A stretch of 64,000 nucleotides of DNA from an uncultured Clostridia bacterium. GTDB lineage: Bacteria > Bacillota > Clostridia > UBA1381 > UMGS1253. The position numbers and the translations under genes are program-made. The DNA lies in assembly GCA_934457145.1 (NCBI GenBank), contig CAKSHP010000001.1:1-64000 (forward strand), written 5' to 3'. Positions within the stretch are counted from its first letter, which is position 1. Each line of letters starts with the position of its first letter. The notes under the pieces are model-generated. The model saw nothing but the letters and a program-made list of their open reading frames with translations. It was not told where the DNA came from and searched no databases. Positions 49,513 through 58,644 of this stretch are shown here, piece after piece.

Positions 49513-50487
49513 ATGAAAAAGATATTATGCGGTATTTTATCTGCCGCAATGATTTGCTCGGCAGGCGCAACCGCTACGTTTGCATCGGATTTTAAAGATA
49601 TGCCTGACAACTGGTCTACTCAGGCGCTCGAAAAGGCTGTTGATAACGGTCTTTTATCGGGATATGACGGATATATAAGACCTACAGACAACCTCACAAG
49701 GGCGGAAATGGCAACAATTATGGTCAGAGCTTTTGATGCTTCGAGAGAAGATGATATTTCCGAGTTTGAAGATGTTGACGCAAAAGCATGGTATTATGAA
49801 AACATGGCAAAGGCAGTTTCTATGGGAATTTTTAAAGGCGACGGCAAAAATTTAAACCCGCTTAATGACATCACAAGACAAGAGGCGTTTGCTGTTTTGG
49901 CAAGAGCTTTTGACATGAAAGAGGGAAAAGAAAGCGACCTTAAAAACTTTACGGATAAAGACAAGGTTTCTTCATGGGCAGTGCCTTCAGTTGCTGCAAT
50001 TGTTTTGGGCGGATATGCCTCCGGCGACGACCAGGGACGTTTAAACCCGACAAACAGCATAACAAGAGCGGAATTTGCCGTGCTTATGAATAATATTGTA
50101 AGTCAGTATATAACAAAATCGGGAACGTACGGAGCAAACGATATTTCAGAGGGAAATATTTTAATTCGTGCAAATAATGTTACAATTAAAGAGTCAACCG
50201 TGAAGGGCGATATTATTTTGGGCGAAAACATTAAAACGGGCGGAGTTACTTTGGATTCAACAACGGTAAACGGAAGCATAATTAATGATGACGACGGCAC
50301 AAAGGTGATAACAAAGAGCACATCTTCCGAAACCGTAATAATCGGCGGAAATTCCAGACCGAAACCCGACAACCCCGACACTCCGTCAAACCCCGACGAG
50401 CCGAATCCTGATAATCCCGGTGCAGGCGACGACGGTTCCGGAACAGGCGATGACGGATCCGGAATTGAAGACGGCGGCGAAATATGA
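49513..50487 (+). CDS. S-layer homology protein with Pro/Asp/Gly-rich tail
   Basis: A 324-aa exported protein. Signal peptide about 1-25 (ILCGILSAAMICSAGATATFAS). Three SLH domains: 26-70 (FKDMPDNWSTQALEKAVDNGLLSGYDGYIRPTDNLTRAE), 85-135 and 145-190. Next a short beta-helix-like stretch (VTIKESTVKGDIILGENIKTGGVTLDSTTVNGSII, about 215-255), as in polymeric hexapeptide-type surface repeats, and a low-complexity tail (PKPDNPDTPSNPDEPNPDNP, then GDDGSG repeats). ATG at 49513 (GGAGG 9 nt upstream) is preferred to the TTG two codons earlier. It precedes the kinase/PqqD/peptidase genes by 15 bp with no terminator, so all may share a transcript. Confidence 0.9.
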   Translation: MKKILCGILSAAMICSAGATATFASDFKDMPDNWSTQALEKAVDNGLLSGYDGYIRPTDNLTRAEMATIMVRAFDASREDDISEFEDVDAKAWYYENMAKAVSMGIFKGDGKNLNPLNDITRQEAFAVLARAFDMKEGKESDLKNFTDKDKVSSWAVPSVAAIVLGGYASGDDQGRLNPTNSITRAEFAVLMNNIVSQYITKSGTYGANDISEGNILIRANNVTIKESTVKGDIILGENIKTGGVTLDSTTVNGSIINDDDGTKVITKSTSSETVIIGGNSRPKPDNPDTPSNPDEPNPDNPGAGDDGSGTGDDGSGIEDGGEI

Positions 50488-50502
50488 GTTAAAAGGTGAA
50501 TT

Positions 50503-51213
50503 ATGGAACGTTATAAAATTGCGGGCTTAACTGTTGACGTAAAGTATAAAAGCGGAATTTTTAAGCGGCGCAGTGAGAAATATAAAATTGAAAACGATGC
50601 AAAAGAATGTGCGGATATTGTTATCGACACGGACTTTGACGCAATACAAAAACGAGTAGACGAAAAGCAGACAAATCTTAGTTATAACGCTTTGGAGTAT
50701 TTGGTTACGGGTTCTGTGTTTTACAGAAAGCTTTTGAGTTTTAACGGATTTATGCTTCATTCGTCGGCAGTTGTGTTAGACGGATATGCATATTTGTTTT
50801 CCGCGCCGTGCGGTACGGGCAAATCAACGCACACGGCGCTTTGGGAAAAGTATTTTGAAAACGCTTATGTTATTAACGACGACAAGCCGGCAATAAAGCT
50901 TGAAGACGATGGCGGGTTTTATGTGTACGGAACGCCGTGGAGCGGAAAGTCGGACAAAAACGTGAACGCAAGGGCAAAGCTTGGGGCAATATGCTTTTTG
51001 GAGCGCAGCGGGGAAAACTTTATTGAAAAAATTGAAAGCAAGGACGCTGTGCAAAAGATTGTCTGGCAAACCGTGCGGCCGACGGATACCGCTGCAATGG
51101 TTAACTTTATGACGCTTGCGGACAGGCTTTTAAGAAAAGTTAATGTATACCGCCTTGGGTGCAGAATGGATTTTGAAGCCGTTAAAACGGCATATAATGC
51201 AATGAAACCTTAA
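50503..51213 (+). CDS. HPr kinase/PEP carboxykinase-fold kinase-like protein
   Basis: A 236-aa cytoplasmic protein related to the C-terminal domain of HPr kinase and to ATP-dependent PEP carboxykinase. LHSSAVVLDGYAYLFSAPCGTGKSTHTALWEKYF carries the P-loop (CGTGKST, about 104-110) and VINDDKPAIKLEDDG the metal/base positions (about 124-128), with GTPWSGKSDKN downstream. The usual HprK N-terminal domain is missing. Related proteins stand beside PqqD in lasso-peptide and other ribosomal-peptide clusters, where some phosphorylate the peptide. Here it sits between an SLH gene and a PqqD gene. Substrate unknown; no radical SAM or lasso cyclase is near. Confidence 0.82.
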   Translation: MERYKIAGLTVDVKYKSGIFKRRSEKYKIENDAKECADIVIDTDFDAIQKRVDEKQTNLSYNALEYLVTGSVFYRKLLSFNGFMLHSSAVVLDGYAYLFSAPCGTGKSTHTALWEKYFENAYVINDDKPAIKLEDDGGFYVYGTPWSGKSDKNVNARAKLGAICFLERSGENFIEKIESKDAVQKIVWQTVRPTDTAAMVNFMTLADRLLRKVNVYRLGCRMDFEAVKTAYNAMKP

Positions 51214-51269
51214 TTACAAAAGAGAGGCTTTAGGAAAATGTTTTGATTTTTTCTAAAGCCCCTTGTAAT
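51213..51269 (+). terminator. Long imperfect hairpin between the kinase and PqqD genes
   Basis: Outer arms ATTACAA/TTGTAAT and inner GGCTTTAG-AAAA/TTTT-CTAAAGCC. It follows the kinase stop directly. No clear T-run after it, so it may reduce expression of the downstream genes or stabilise the RNA. Confidence 0.55.
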
Positions 51270-51300
51270 GAAATAATAAAAAGCTAAGGAGAGCTGGCAT

Positions 51301-51567
51301 ATGAAAATAAAGGACGGATTTGTTTTACGCGAGGTTGCGGGAAACAATGTTGTGATAGGCGTTGGCAAAACAATGCAGGATTTTAACGGGGTGCTTACGT
51401 TGAGTGGTTCAGGCACGCTTCTTTGGAAAAAGCTTGAAACGGGAGCTGACGAGGGCGAGCTTTTGGATTTGATTTTATCAGAATATGATATAGACAGCGA
51501 AACCGCAAAAAAAGATATAGATGCATTTTTAGATAAAATCCGCGGTATCGGTTTGCTTGAAGAATAG
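51301..51567 (+). CDS. PqqD-family peptide chaperone
   Basis: An 88-aa protein with the PqqD fold: GFVLREVAGNNVVIGVG, then FNGVLTLSGSGTLLWKKLETGADEGELLDLILSEYD and a helical C-terminus DIDAFLDKIRGIGLLEE. PqqD proteins bind a precursor peptide (RRE function) and present it to modifying enzymes. AAGGAGAGC lies before the ATG. The next gene starts 1 bp after its stop. No obvious precursor peptide is encoded nearby, apart from the YEKP peptide at 14.3 kb in the window. Confidence 0.88.
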   Translation: MKIKDGFVLREVAGNNVVIGVGKTMQDFNGVLTLSGSGTLLWKKLETGADEGELLDLILSEYDIDSETAKKDIDAFLDKIRGIGLLEE

Positions 51568-51568
51568 T

Positions 51569-52027
51569 ATGAGCAAATTTGTAAAACATGCAAGCTTTGA
51601 GGAAATGATGTGTACGCTTGAGGGCATTGTTGCGAAGGGCGGGAGTATGTCTTTTATTCCGGCGGGAAAAAGCATGCTGCCGACAATCAGGGACAAAAAA
51701 GATTTAGTGACAATTTCGCCGGCAAACGATATTAAAAAGTATGACATTGTTTTATACCGCAGAAAAAACGGAAAATATGTTTTGCACAGAGTGGTGAAAA
51801 TTTTAAACAATAATTCATACATGATGTGCGGAGATTCGCAGTTTTTGCTGGAGTATCCTGTGGAGCGGCAGTATATAATAGGCAAAGTTTCAAAAATAAA
51901 AAGAGGAAAACGGGAAACAGACTGCGAAAACCTTAATTTTTTTGAAAATTTGTATGTGCATTTATGGGACTTGAGGCTTATTTTAGACAAAGGTCTTTAT
52001 ATTTTAAAAATGAAAAAAGGATTTTAG
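51569..52027 (+). CDS. S24/S26-type signal peptidase-like protein
   Basis: A 152-aa protein. FIPAGKSMLPTIRDKKDLV contains the catalytic Ser (SMLPT), KKYDIVLYRR the GDIV-like strand, and VLHRVVKI an His where bacterial signal peptidases usually have Lys, as in the SipW/ER type (S26B). MCGDSQFLLEYPV follows. There is no N-terminal membrane anchor; a weak hydrophobic C-terminus (VHLWDLRLILDKGLYILK) may help association. The start ATG at 51569 is 1 bp after the pqqD stop and has no clear ribosome site, so it is translationally coupled. It may process a peptide substrate with PqqD and the kinase. Confidence 0.8.
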   Translation: MSKFVKHASFEEMMCTLEGIVAKGGSMSFIPAGKSMLPTIRDKKDLVTISPANDIKKYDIVLYRRKNGKYVLHRVVKILNNNSYMMCGDSQFLLEYPVERQYIIGKVSKIKRGKRETDCENLNFFENLYVHLWDLRLILDKGLYILKMKKGF

Positions 52028-52052
52028 AAAAATTTTTCTAAAGTCCTTTTTT
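52013..52052 (+). terminator. Terminator after the peptidase gene
   Basis: AAAAAAGGATTTTAGAAAAA and its near-complement form a 20-bp stem with T6. Confidence 0.9.
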
Positions 52053-52064
52053 ACTTTAAAACTG

Positions 52065-52092
52065 TTGCATTTTTTAATATATGTGATATACT
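52065..52092 (+). promoter_or_regulatory. Promoter of the LRR/SLH gene
   Basis: TTGCAT (52065-52070), 16 bp, TATACT (52087-52092). Confidence 0.65.
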
Positions 52093-52123
52093 GTAAATAC
52101 CAAAAAGAAACGGAGGCGAAATT

Positions 52124-53953
52124 ATGATAAAAAGTTTAAGACTGATGAAAATTATTTGCGTTTTTTTGATAATTTGTTTGTGCGTTCCTGCTGCTGTGAC
52201 TGCTGATGATGATAATGAAAAAATTTTTCATTACAAAATAGAAAACGGTTATGCGGTAATAACAAGGTTTGTGTCAAATGATGTTTCAAAGGTTTTAATT
52301 CCTTCGGTAATCGGCGGATATGAAGTTAGAGAAATCGGCAGCAATGCTTTTGAGATGTGCCATAATTTAACGGAAGTAGTCTGCCCTCCGACTTTAAAAA
52401 AGATTGGCGGCGCGGCATTTCGCTATTGCAGCAATTTAGAAAAGCTGTATTTAAACGAAGGGCTTGAAGATATTGAACAAAGCGCAATTTCTTACTGCGA
52501 TAAACTCAGTGAAGTTGTTTTTCCGTCAACCGTTGAAAATGTGCCGTTGGCGGTGGAATACTGCGATGCTGTAGAAACTATAGTGTTTGAAGGTTTTTTG
52601 ACAAAACCGCAGATATTTGTTGCAGACTGCCCGAATTTAAAAAAAGTGGTGTTTAAAGAAGATATAAACAAAATAGATTCCTCCGCAGAATACTTTAAAT
52701 ATAATTTTTATGAGGCACTCCCGAGAGCGAAGAAAGTAAATCCCAGATACTATACAAAGCCTTTAAATGTTGTAATTTCGGGAAAAGCTGGTTCAAATAT
52801 AGAAAAATTTGCAAAAGAAAACGGATTTGAGTTTTTGCTTACGCAGACAGAGGCAAGCGAATGCATAATTTCCGAATGGGCGGAAGACGAGGTTAGAAAG
52901 GCTGTAAAACTTGGGTTTGTTCCGATTGATGTGCGCGGAAATTATAAAAAATATATAACGCGCGGCGAGTTTGCAAAAATGGCTATGTATTTTTTGGCTG
53001 TTCAATACGGCTATCAGCCGGAGTATATAATTAAGACGAACTCTGATAACGGCGATTTTTCTGTTGACGATTTTGTTTCGGCATACTGCGCATCAAAAAA
53101 AGACAGAAACGAAAATGACTTTATAAATGCCGACACCGACAGCCCGTGGAAATATGAAGATAAAAATACAGCTGATCCTTTAAAGAGGTTTGGGAAATCT
53201 CCGTTTACCGACACAGAGGAAAGCCGCAGCAAAGAATTAATCGGCTGTGCGTATAATTTCGGAATAATAAGCGGAATTGACGATAACACATTTAACCCCG
53301 ACGGCGATATAACAAGACAGGAGGCGGCGGCTTTGCTGATGCGCATATATAAAAACTATGCGTTATATCAAATCGCAAATACAGACTATGAATTTAGTGA
53401 CGATTATAACATTTCCGAATGGGCAAAAGAAGATGTTTATGCCGTAAACAGTTTGAAAATAATGCAGGGAACCGGAGACGACCGCTTTTCTCCGAGGGAA
53501 AAGTATACTACAGAGCAGGCAGTCGCTGCGTTTTTAAGACTTTATGAATCTGCGCCGACAAGCCGAAAAAACAAAAACATCACTCCCCTGCTTGACTGGA
53601 AGTATGCAAAAGAGGATTTTGACAATAACGCTTCATTTGTTAAAAAAGATGACTATGATTTTGAAGATTATTTAGTTACGGTTGCATTAAAAAAAGACGG
53701 CGGAGACAAAATTTATGTTTTTTATAAATACGGAGGTATGCGGGATTTATTATCATTAACAAATGTCAAAAACAGCGAGCCGGCAGAGGAAGTAAACATA
53801 AATGACGCTGAAAACAAAATATCGTTTGCAGTTAATATTTCAGATGATTTTATTTTGTATAATGATTTAGCAAAAAAAGCATATGACGCCGGAAAATACA
53901 AATTTGAAATCGATTTAATTACGGGCGATATAATAAGCTTATTAAAATTATGA
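52124..53953 (+). CDS. Surface protein with BspA-like leucine-rich repeats and SLH domains
   Basis: A 609-aa exported protein. Signal peptide about 1-27. Residues about 45-250 are BspA/LRR_5 repeats (IGSNAFEMCHNLTEVVCPPTLKKIGGAAFRYCSNLEKLYL), a family of surface adhesins. SLH-like domains follow at about 265-310 (ISEWAEDEVRKAVKLGFVP), 350-410 (ELIGCAYNFGIISGIDDNTFNPDGDITRQEAAALLMRIY) and 425-470 (ISEWAKEDVYAVNSLKIMQGTGDDRFSPREKYTTEQA). The last about 110 residues are a separate domain. Wall-bound by SLH and probably involved in adhesion. Its own promoter and terminator make it monocistronic. Confidence 0.9.
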   Translation: MIKSLRLMKIICVFLIICLCVPAAVTADDDNEKIFHYKIENGYAVITRFVSNDVSKVLIPSVIGGYEVREIGSNAFEMCHNLTEVVCPPTLKKIGGAAFRYCSNLEKLYLNEGLEDIEQSAISYCDKLSEVVFPSTVENVPLAVEYCDAVETIVFEGFLTKPQIFVADCPNLKKVVFKEDINKIDSSAEYFKYNFYEALPRAKKVNPRYYTKPLNVVISGKAGSNIEKFAKENGFEFLLTQTEASECIISEWAEDEVRKAVKLGFVPIDVRGNYKKYITRGEFAKMAMYFLAVQYGYQPEYIIKTNSDNGDFSVDDFVSAYCASKKDRNENDFINADTDSPWKYEDKNTADPLKRFGKSPFTDTEESRSKELIGCAYNFGIISGIDDNTFNPDGDITRQEAAALLMRIYKNYALYQIANTDYEFSDDYNISEWAKEDVYAVNSLKIMQGTGDDRFSPREKYTTEQAVAAFLRLYESAPTSRKNKNITPLLDWKYAKEDFDNNASFVKKDDYDFEDYLVTVALKKDGGDKIYVFYKYGGMRDLLSLTNVKNSEPAEEVNINDAENKISFAVNISDDFILYNDLAKKAYDAGKYKFEIDLITGDIISLLKL

Positions 53954-53959
53954 CATACA

Positions 53960-53997
53960 AAAAAACCGCATCGGTCTTAAAGCCGGTGCGTTTTTTT
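53960..53997 (+). terminator. Terminator after the LRR/SLH gene
   Basis: AACCGCATCGG and CCGGTGCGTT arms (10 bp with G·U), loop of 8, then T7. Confidence 0.93.
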
Positions 53998-54017
53998 CAG
54001 GTGCCGGACAGGCATTA

Positions 54018-54047
54018 TTGACAAGGCGGATACGGATAAATTATAAT
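54018..54047 (+). promoter_or_regulatory. Promoter of the PTS operon
   Basis: TTGACA (54018-54023), 18 bp, TATAAT (54042-54047), giving a leader of about 120 nt before 54171. No BglG-type antiterminator RAT hairpin was recognised. Confidence 0.75.
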
Positions 54048-54170
54048 AAAATCAGATATATTGCAGAAACTTTCCCTAATGTGTCAAAAAATCAAAAATA
54101 TAAATGCGCATATCCAATGTATAATAAAGCTGTAAACAGGATATGCAAGAAAAAAAGGAGCAACAAAGCC

Positions 54171-56150
54171 ATGAATAAAAGACAGTTGGAAATCCTTAAA
54201 CTTTTGCATAACAAAAAAGAATTTATAACATTTGCCGAGATTGCAAATCAATCAGATGTTTCGGTAAAAACCGTAAGAAACGACGTTGGTGCAATTAAAG
54301 AATATCTTTCTTTGCAAAAGGCGGGCAGCATTGAAACAAAGCCTCACACCGGAATAAGACTTATAATATCCGACGATGAATGGAGGGGCCTTGATTTTCA
54401 AACAGATGACACCGAAAAAGAAATTTTGTTTTTTATACTTACGCACCTTATGAAAAACGGAAGTCTTACGGCGCAGCATCTGGCAGAACAATATTACATG
54501 AGCCGTACACAGCTTGAAGCCGTGCTCCAGAGAGCGGGCGAATGGTTTTTTGAAAACCGCATTTTCTTTGAACGAAAAAGAGGCAGAGGCATTTTTATAA
54601 AATGCAGCGAGTTTAACAAACGTTTGGCGCTTTTGAATTTGTATAAAGAAAATATTTCGGAATATTCAAAAAAAATCAGCTTAAGAGAGCCGATGCATGC
54701 ACTTTTAAATGCAGAGGAATATACGGCAATGTGCGCAGCGCTTAACGGGTTTGACGCAGATATTTTAGCAAAAGCAATTCTGGAAACGGAAGATGAGTTC
54801 GGTTTGATTTTAAATGCCGACTCGGCAGTGAATTTTTTGTTTTTAACATCGCTTTGCGTGTTGCAGATTAAAAAGGGCATAACGGTTGAGATGCCAAAGA
54901 CAGTGTCTGTTTTTAATGAAACCGCTTTTGAAAAAGAATTTTCACTTTCGCTTGCAAAAAAGATAGAAAACATTTATAAAATTTCATTTTGCAAAGAAGA
55001 ACTCGGGTTTATTGTGTTTGCCCTGGAAATATCGGAGATAAGGCAATTCAGCTCGACTGACGCAAGGCGCAGATTTGAAGCAGATAACATCTTGCTCTGC
55101 CGGCTGACGGTTAAAGCCGTGAATTTAATAAGCGAGATAACAGGCGTCGACCTTCGCGAGGACAGGTTCTTTGTAAAGCAGATGTTTTTGCAGCTGAAAG
55201 TCAGCATTGCAAGACTTAAATATGCAGTGGTGTGCAAAAACAATCTTTTGCCGCAAATTAAAACCAAATACCCCAACATGATGGCAACGGCATGGTTTTT
55301 GGGCAACATTTTCGAAAAAGAGCTTCATATGGAAATAAACGAGCACGAAGTCGGTTTTTTGGCGCTGCATATAGGCGGAGCAATCGAAAGACAGCTTTCA
55401 TCGGTTTGTGCCTGCATAGTGTGTGACTACGGAATAGGTATTTCGCAGATTTTAAAAGAAAAAATCATCCGTCACATTCCCGAAATACGTATTACCTCCG
55501 TGTTTTCAGCAAGAGATATCCGCCTGATAAAAAACGAAAGCTGCGATTTTGTGATAAGTGCAACATCGCTTGACGGCTACAGGATAAACAAAGACATAAT
55601 CCGCATCGGAAATCTTTTAGACGAGTCGGATATAAAACGTCTTGAAGACTACACAAAGAAAATTCGCTTAAAAAGAAAAGACGTTTTTAAAAGCATTGTA
55701 CCGAGCACATCTCTTTTTAACGAAGAGCTTATCTTTTTAAATGTTGACTGCGCCGATAAAAACGAACTGCTTTATATGATGTGTTCAAAGCTGGAAAGTC
55801 TCGGCTATGTTACGGAGTCTTTTGAAAAATCCGTTACGGAAAGAGAAAAAAGCACGTCGACCGATATCGGAAAAGGGTTTGCAATTCCTCACGGACTCGG
55901 CAAATATGTAAACCACAGTGCGGCGGCTTTTGCAAGCTTAAAAACGCCGATTGAGTGGAACGAAAACGGAGAAACGGTTGATATGGTGTTTTTGGTGGCT
56001 TTCGATATGGACGAAAGCGAAAGCACAAAAGAAGAAATTTTCAGATTTTATAAATCAATTGTTTCGTTTATGGAAGACGAAAACGAGTGTGAAAGATTAA
56101 GAAGATTTACAGATATTAAAGATGCTTTAAAAATATTTAAACTATGGTAG
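54171..56150 (+). CDS. PRD-containing transcriptional regulator with EIIA domain (MtlR/LicR type)
   Basis: A 659-aa regulator. N-terminal HTH (MNKRQLEILKLLHNKKEF..TFAEIANQSDVSVKTVRNDV, about 1-40), a second HTH/Mga-like region (TAQHLAEQYYMSRTQLEAVLQRAG, about 105-130), two PRDs (about 190-290, and 300-410 with the phosphorylatable His in HEVGFLALHIGG), an EIIB-like segment (VCACIVCDYGIGISQILKEKI, about 420-500, with Cys), and a C-terminal EIIA_2 (about 515-655) with His in GFAIPHGLGKYVNHS. Activity is tuned by phosphorylation from HPr and EIIB. ATG at 54171 (AAAGGAG 10 nt upstream) replaces a 51-codon longer frame that crosses the promoter. First gene of the PTS operon it probably controls. 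Confidence 0.92.
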   Translation: MNKRQLEILKLLHNKKEFITFAEIANQSDVSVKTVRNDVGAIKEYLSLQKAGSIETKPHTGIRLIISDDEWRGLDFQTDDTEKEILFFILTHLMKNGSLTAQHLAEQYYMSRTQLEAVLQRAGEWFFENRIFFERKRGRGIFIKCSEFNKRLALLNLYKENISEYSKKISLREPMHALLNAEEYTAMCAALNGFDADILAKAILETEDEFGLILNADSAVNFLFLTSLCVLQIKKGITVEMPKTVSVFNETAFEKEFSLSLAKKIENIYKISFCKEELGFIVFALEISEIRQFSSTDARRRFEADNILLCRLTVKAVNLISEITGVDLREDRFFVKQMFLQLKVSIARLKYAVVCKNNLLPQIKTKYPNMMATAWFLGNIFEKELHMEINEHEVGFLALHIGGAIERQLSSVCACIVCDYGIGISQILKEKIIRHIPEIRITSVFSARDIRLIKNESCDFVISATSLDGYRINKDIIRIGNLLDESDIKRLEDYTKKIRLKRKDVFKSIVPSTSLFNEELIFLNVDCADKNELLYMMCSKLESLGYVTESFEKSVTEREKSTSTDIGKGFAIPHGLGKYVNHSAAAFASLKTPIEWNENGETVDMVFLVAFDMDESESTKEEIFRFYKSIVSFMEDENECERLRRFTDIKDALKIFKLW

Positions 56151-56165
56151 GGAGGTTTGCGTGAT

Positions 56166-56423
56166 ATGGTAAAAGTAAATTACACAATCAAAAACGAAGA
56201 GGGGCTTCATGCCAGACCGGCTTCCGATTTGTGCAAAGAAGCGGCAAATTTTAAAAGCAGTATATCGCTTTTAAAAGACGGCGAAGAATATGACGCAAAG
56301 AGCATATTAATGGTGCTTTGCATGGGCGCTGTGAAAGGCGATACAATCGAAATCAAAGCTGAAGGAGAAGACGAAAAAGAAGCTTTGGACGCTTTGGTAA
56401 AAACTTTGGATACGGAGCGATAG
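56166..56423 (+). CDS. ptsH: HPr-family phosphocarrier protein
   Basis: An 85-aa phosphocarrier. His15-type site in EEGLHARPASDL and regulatory Ser46-type site in DAKSILMVLCMGAV, so both EI and an HPr kinase could act on it. ATG at 56166 is 10 nt after GGGAGG; the longer frame uses a TTG. Its placement between a regulator and EI in the same operon is compatible with being a dedicated or the only HPr. It is 3 bp from ptsI. Confidence 0.95.
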   Translation: MVKVNYTIKNEEGLHARPASDLCKEAANFKSSISLLKDGEEYDAKSILMVLCMGAVKGDTIEIKAEGEDEKEALDALVKTLDTER

Positions 56424-56426
56424 TTT

Positions 56427-58097
56427 ATGAAAATATTTAAAGGAATTGCAGGAGCGGATGGCATTGCAAAGGGAAAGGTCTGTTATTTTAAAAAGGCAGC
56501 AGACTCTTTAAAAAAACTTTCGTTTGAAGAAGCGGCTGCCGGTGCGCTCGAAAAGGTGAAATTTTTATATAAAAAAACGCTTGACGAAATGGGCGAAGAA
56601 AAAGCAAAGATATTTGCCGCATATGAAATGCTTTTGGAAGACAACATGCTTTTAGCGCCTATAAAGGCAAAAATTGACGCCGGCGAAGATAAAGAAAAAG
56701 CAATTCGCAGCGTGACTGATATGATGGCAGACAAGCTTGCCTCGAAAAACAACGAATATATGCGTCAGCGCGCTGATGATATAAGATATATCGGAAATCT
56801 TTTAATCGATGTTTTAAACGGTGCGGATGATGAATTTCATTTTCCGAAAGGCGATAGCAAATATATTGTTGCAGCCGATGAGCTTACACCGGTTGACACA
56901 ATGCTTTTTGAGCGCAGCCGGCTTGCGGGATTTATAACAAAGAGCGGCGGAGTTACATCGCATGTTATAATTCTGGCAAAATCGCTTGGCATACCCGCAG
57001 TTGTCGGCGCAAAAGAACTTGAAGAATTTGAAGGGTATGAAAATGCATATCTTGACGGTTATGAAGGAACGCTCATTGTTTCCCCCGATGATACAACAAA
57101 TAAAATTTACGAGCAAAAAATAAATGATGAGCTTATCTTTGAAAAAAATTTAGAAAAGCTTAAAAACTCCGAAGCGCGCACAAAAGATGGAAAAAAGATT
57201 GCTGTGTGCATAAACATAGGAAAACCGTCGGACATGGCGGGCAGCGAAAATGAAAAGATTGACGGCGTGGGGCTGTTTAGAAGCGAGTTTTTGTATTCAT
57301 CGCTTAGCGAAAAACCAACCTTTGACGAACAGGTTAAAGCATACAAAGAGGTGATACAGCTTGCAAAGCCGAACAGCGTGACAATACGAACGCTTGACGC
57401 CGGCGGAGATAAACAGATAAAATATCTGGGCATGAAAAAAGAAGAAAATCCGTTTTTGGGAAGCCGCGGCATAAGGCTTTGTCTTAACAATATTTTAGTT
57501 TTCAGCGAGCAGATAAAAGCGATTTTAGTTGCCGCAGCGGGCGAAAGCGTTAAGATAATGCTGCCGATGATAAATAGTGTTGATGAGATAAAAAAGGCAA
57601 AAAGCGTTATTGAAAACGTTAAAGCCGAGCTTGAAGGTGAGGGCACACCGTATTGCACAAACGTGCTTTGCGGAATAATGATAGAAACGCCTGCAAGCGC
57701 AATTACGGCAGATATTTTTGCAAAACATGCCGACTTTTTCAGCATTGGCACAAACGATCTGGTACAGTATATAAATGCTGCCGACAGAGGCAATGCGGAT
57801 GTTAAAAGCTTATATAATCCGTGTCACCCGGCAGTTATAAGAATGATTAAAAATGTGATAAGCGAGGCAAAAAAAGCAAATATAGATGTGAGCGTTTGCG
57901 GAGATTTGGCGGCAAACGAACGCTTCACAAAGCTGCTTTTGGGACTGGGGCTTGAAAAATTCAGCGTACCGCTCCCGATGGCTGGCAGAATAAAACACAA
58001 AATATCGCAAACAGATCTCGAAAGCGCAAAAGAGTTTGCAAAAAAAGTTCTTGGCGCGCAGGATGAACACGAGATTGAAAATATGCTTAAAGGCTAA
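56427..58097 (+). CDS. ptsI: PTS enzyme I
   Basis: A 556-aa phosphoenolpyruvate-protein phosphotransferase. The phosphorylated His is in GGVTSHVIILAKSLGIPAVV (about residue 180). RSEFLYSSLSEKPTFDEQ and RTLDAGGDKQIKYLGMKKEENPFLGSRGIR form the PEP-binding barrel, FFSIGTNDLVQYINAADR binds metal and PEP, and VSVCGDLAAN includes the catalytic Cys. Starts the chain PEP to EI to HPr to EIIA to EIIB to sugar. Coupled to ptsH. Confidence 0.97.
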   Translation: MKIFKGIAGADGIAKGKVCYFKKAADSLKKLSFEEAAAGALEKVKFLYKKTLDEMGEEKAKIFAAYEMLLEDNMLLAPIKAKIDAGEDKEKAIRSVTDMMADKLASKNNEYMRQRADDIRYIGNLLIDVLNGADDEFHFPKGDSKYIVAADELTPVDTMLFERSRLAGFITKSGGVTSHVIILAKSLGIPAVVGAKELEEFEGYENAYLDGYEGTLIVSPDDTTNKIYEQKINDELIFEKNLEKLKNSEARTKDGKKIAVCINIGKPSDMAGSENEKIDGVGLFRSEFLYSSLSEKPTFDEQVKAYKEVIQLAKPNSVTIRTLDAGGDKQIKYLGMKKEENPFLGSRGIRLCLNNILVFSEQIKAILVAAAGESVKIMLPMINSVDEIKKAKSVIENVKAELEGEGTPYCTNVLCGIMIETPASAITADIFAKHADFFSIGTNDLVQYINAADRGNADVKSLYNPCHPAVIRMIKNVISEAKKANIDVSVCGDLAANERFTKLLLGLGLEKFSVPLPMAGRIKHKISQTDLESAKEFAKKVLGAQDEHEIENMLKG

Positions 58098-58179
58098 AAA
58101 ATATTTGTCTTAAAGTTTTTAATGCTCCGGAGCGCATAAGATAAATGTTTTAAGCCGCAAAAAAGAGGAGGTTAAAAAA

Positions 58180-58629
58180 GTGAATATAAGCGAAGTTTTA
58201 AAAAAAGAACGTATTGCGTTAAATCTATGCGCAAAAGACAAAGAAGAAGCGCTCAAAACGCTTACAGAGCTTTTGTATAAAAGCGGAGCTCTTGAAGATA
58301 AAGACGCATTCTTGCAAGACGTGTTAAACCGCGAAAAAATATCAACAACGGGAATAGGAAACGGCATTGCCATTCCGCACGGAAAATCGGCAAATGTTAA
58401 AGAAACAACCGTTGCTATAGGAAGGCTTAAAGATGAGATTGAATGGGAAAGCGTTGACGATATGCCGGTTAAGATAGTTGTGCTGTTGGCAGTAAACGAA
58501 AACGACAAAACCGGAGTTCACGTGAAGCTTCTTTCCCAAATGGCAAGAAAATTAGCTTCTGAGGAAAACTGCAAAAAGCTTGCAGACTCAAAAACCGAAG
58601 ACGAAATAATCAGCGTTTTTTCGGAATAG
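58180..58629 (+). CDS. PTS EIIA component, fructose/mannitol type
   Basis: A 149-aa EIIA_2 protein. The phosphorylated His is in GIGNGIAIPHGKSANV (about residue 67). Starts at GTG with AGAGGAGG 8 nt upstream. Its sequence resembles the EIIA domain at the end of the operon's PRD regulator. It follows ptsI by 82 bp containing a GCTCCGGAGC palindrome, and precedes EIIB by 15 bp. Confidence 0.94.
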   Translation: MNISEVLKKERIALNLCAKDKEEALKTLTELLYKSGALEDKDAFLQDVLNREKISTTGIGNGIAIPHGKSANVKETTVAIGRLKDEIEWESVDDMPVKIVVLLAVNENDKTGVHVKLLSQMARKLASEENCKKLADSKTEDEIISVFSE

Positions 58630-58644
58630 AAAGGAGATTTAAAA

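Noticed and set aside
54018..54170. 51-codon N-terminal extension of the PRD regulator
   Set aside because: It begins inside the -35 box and crosses the -10; the HTH begins at MNKRQLEIL with AAAGGAG upstream.
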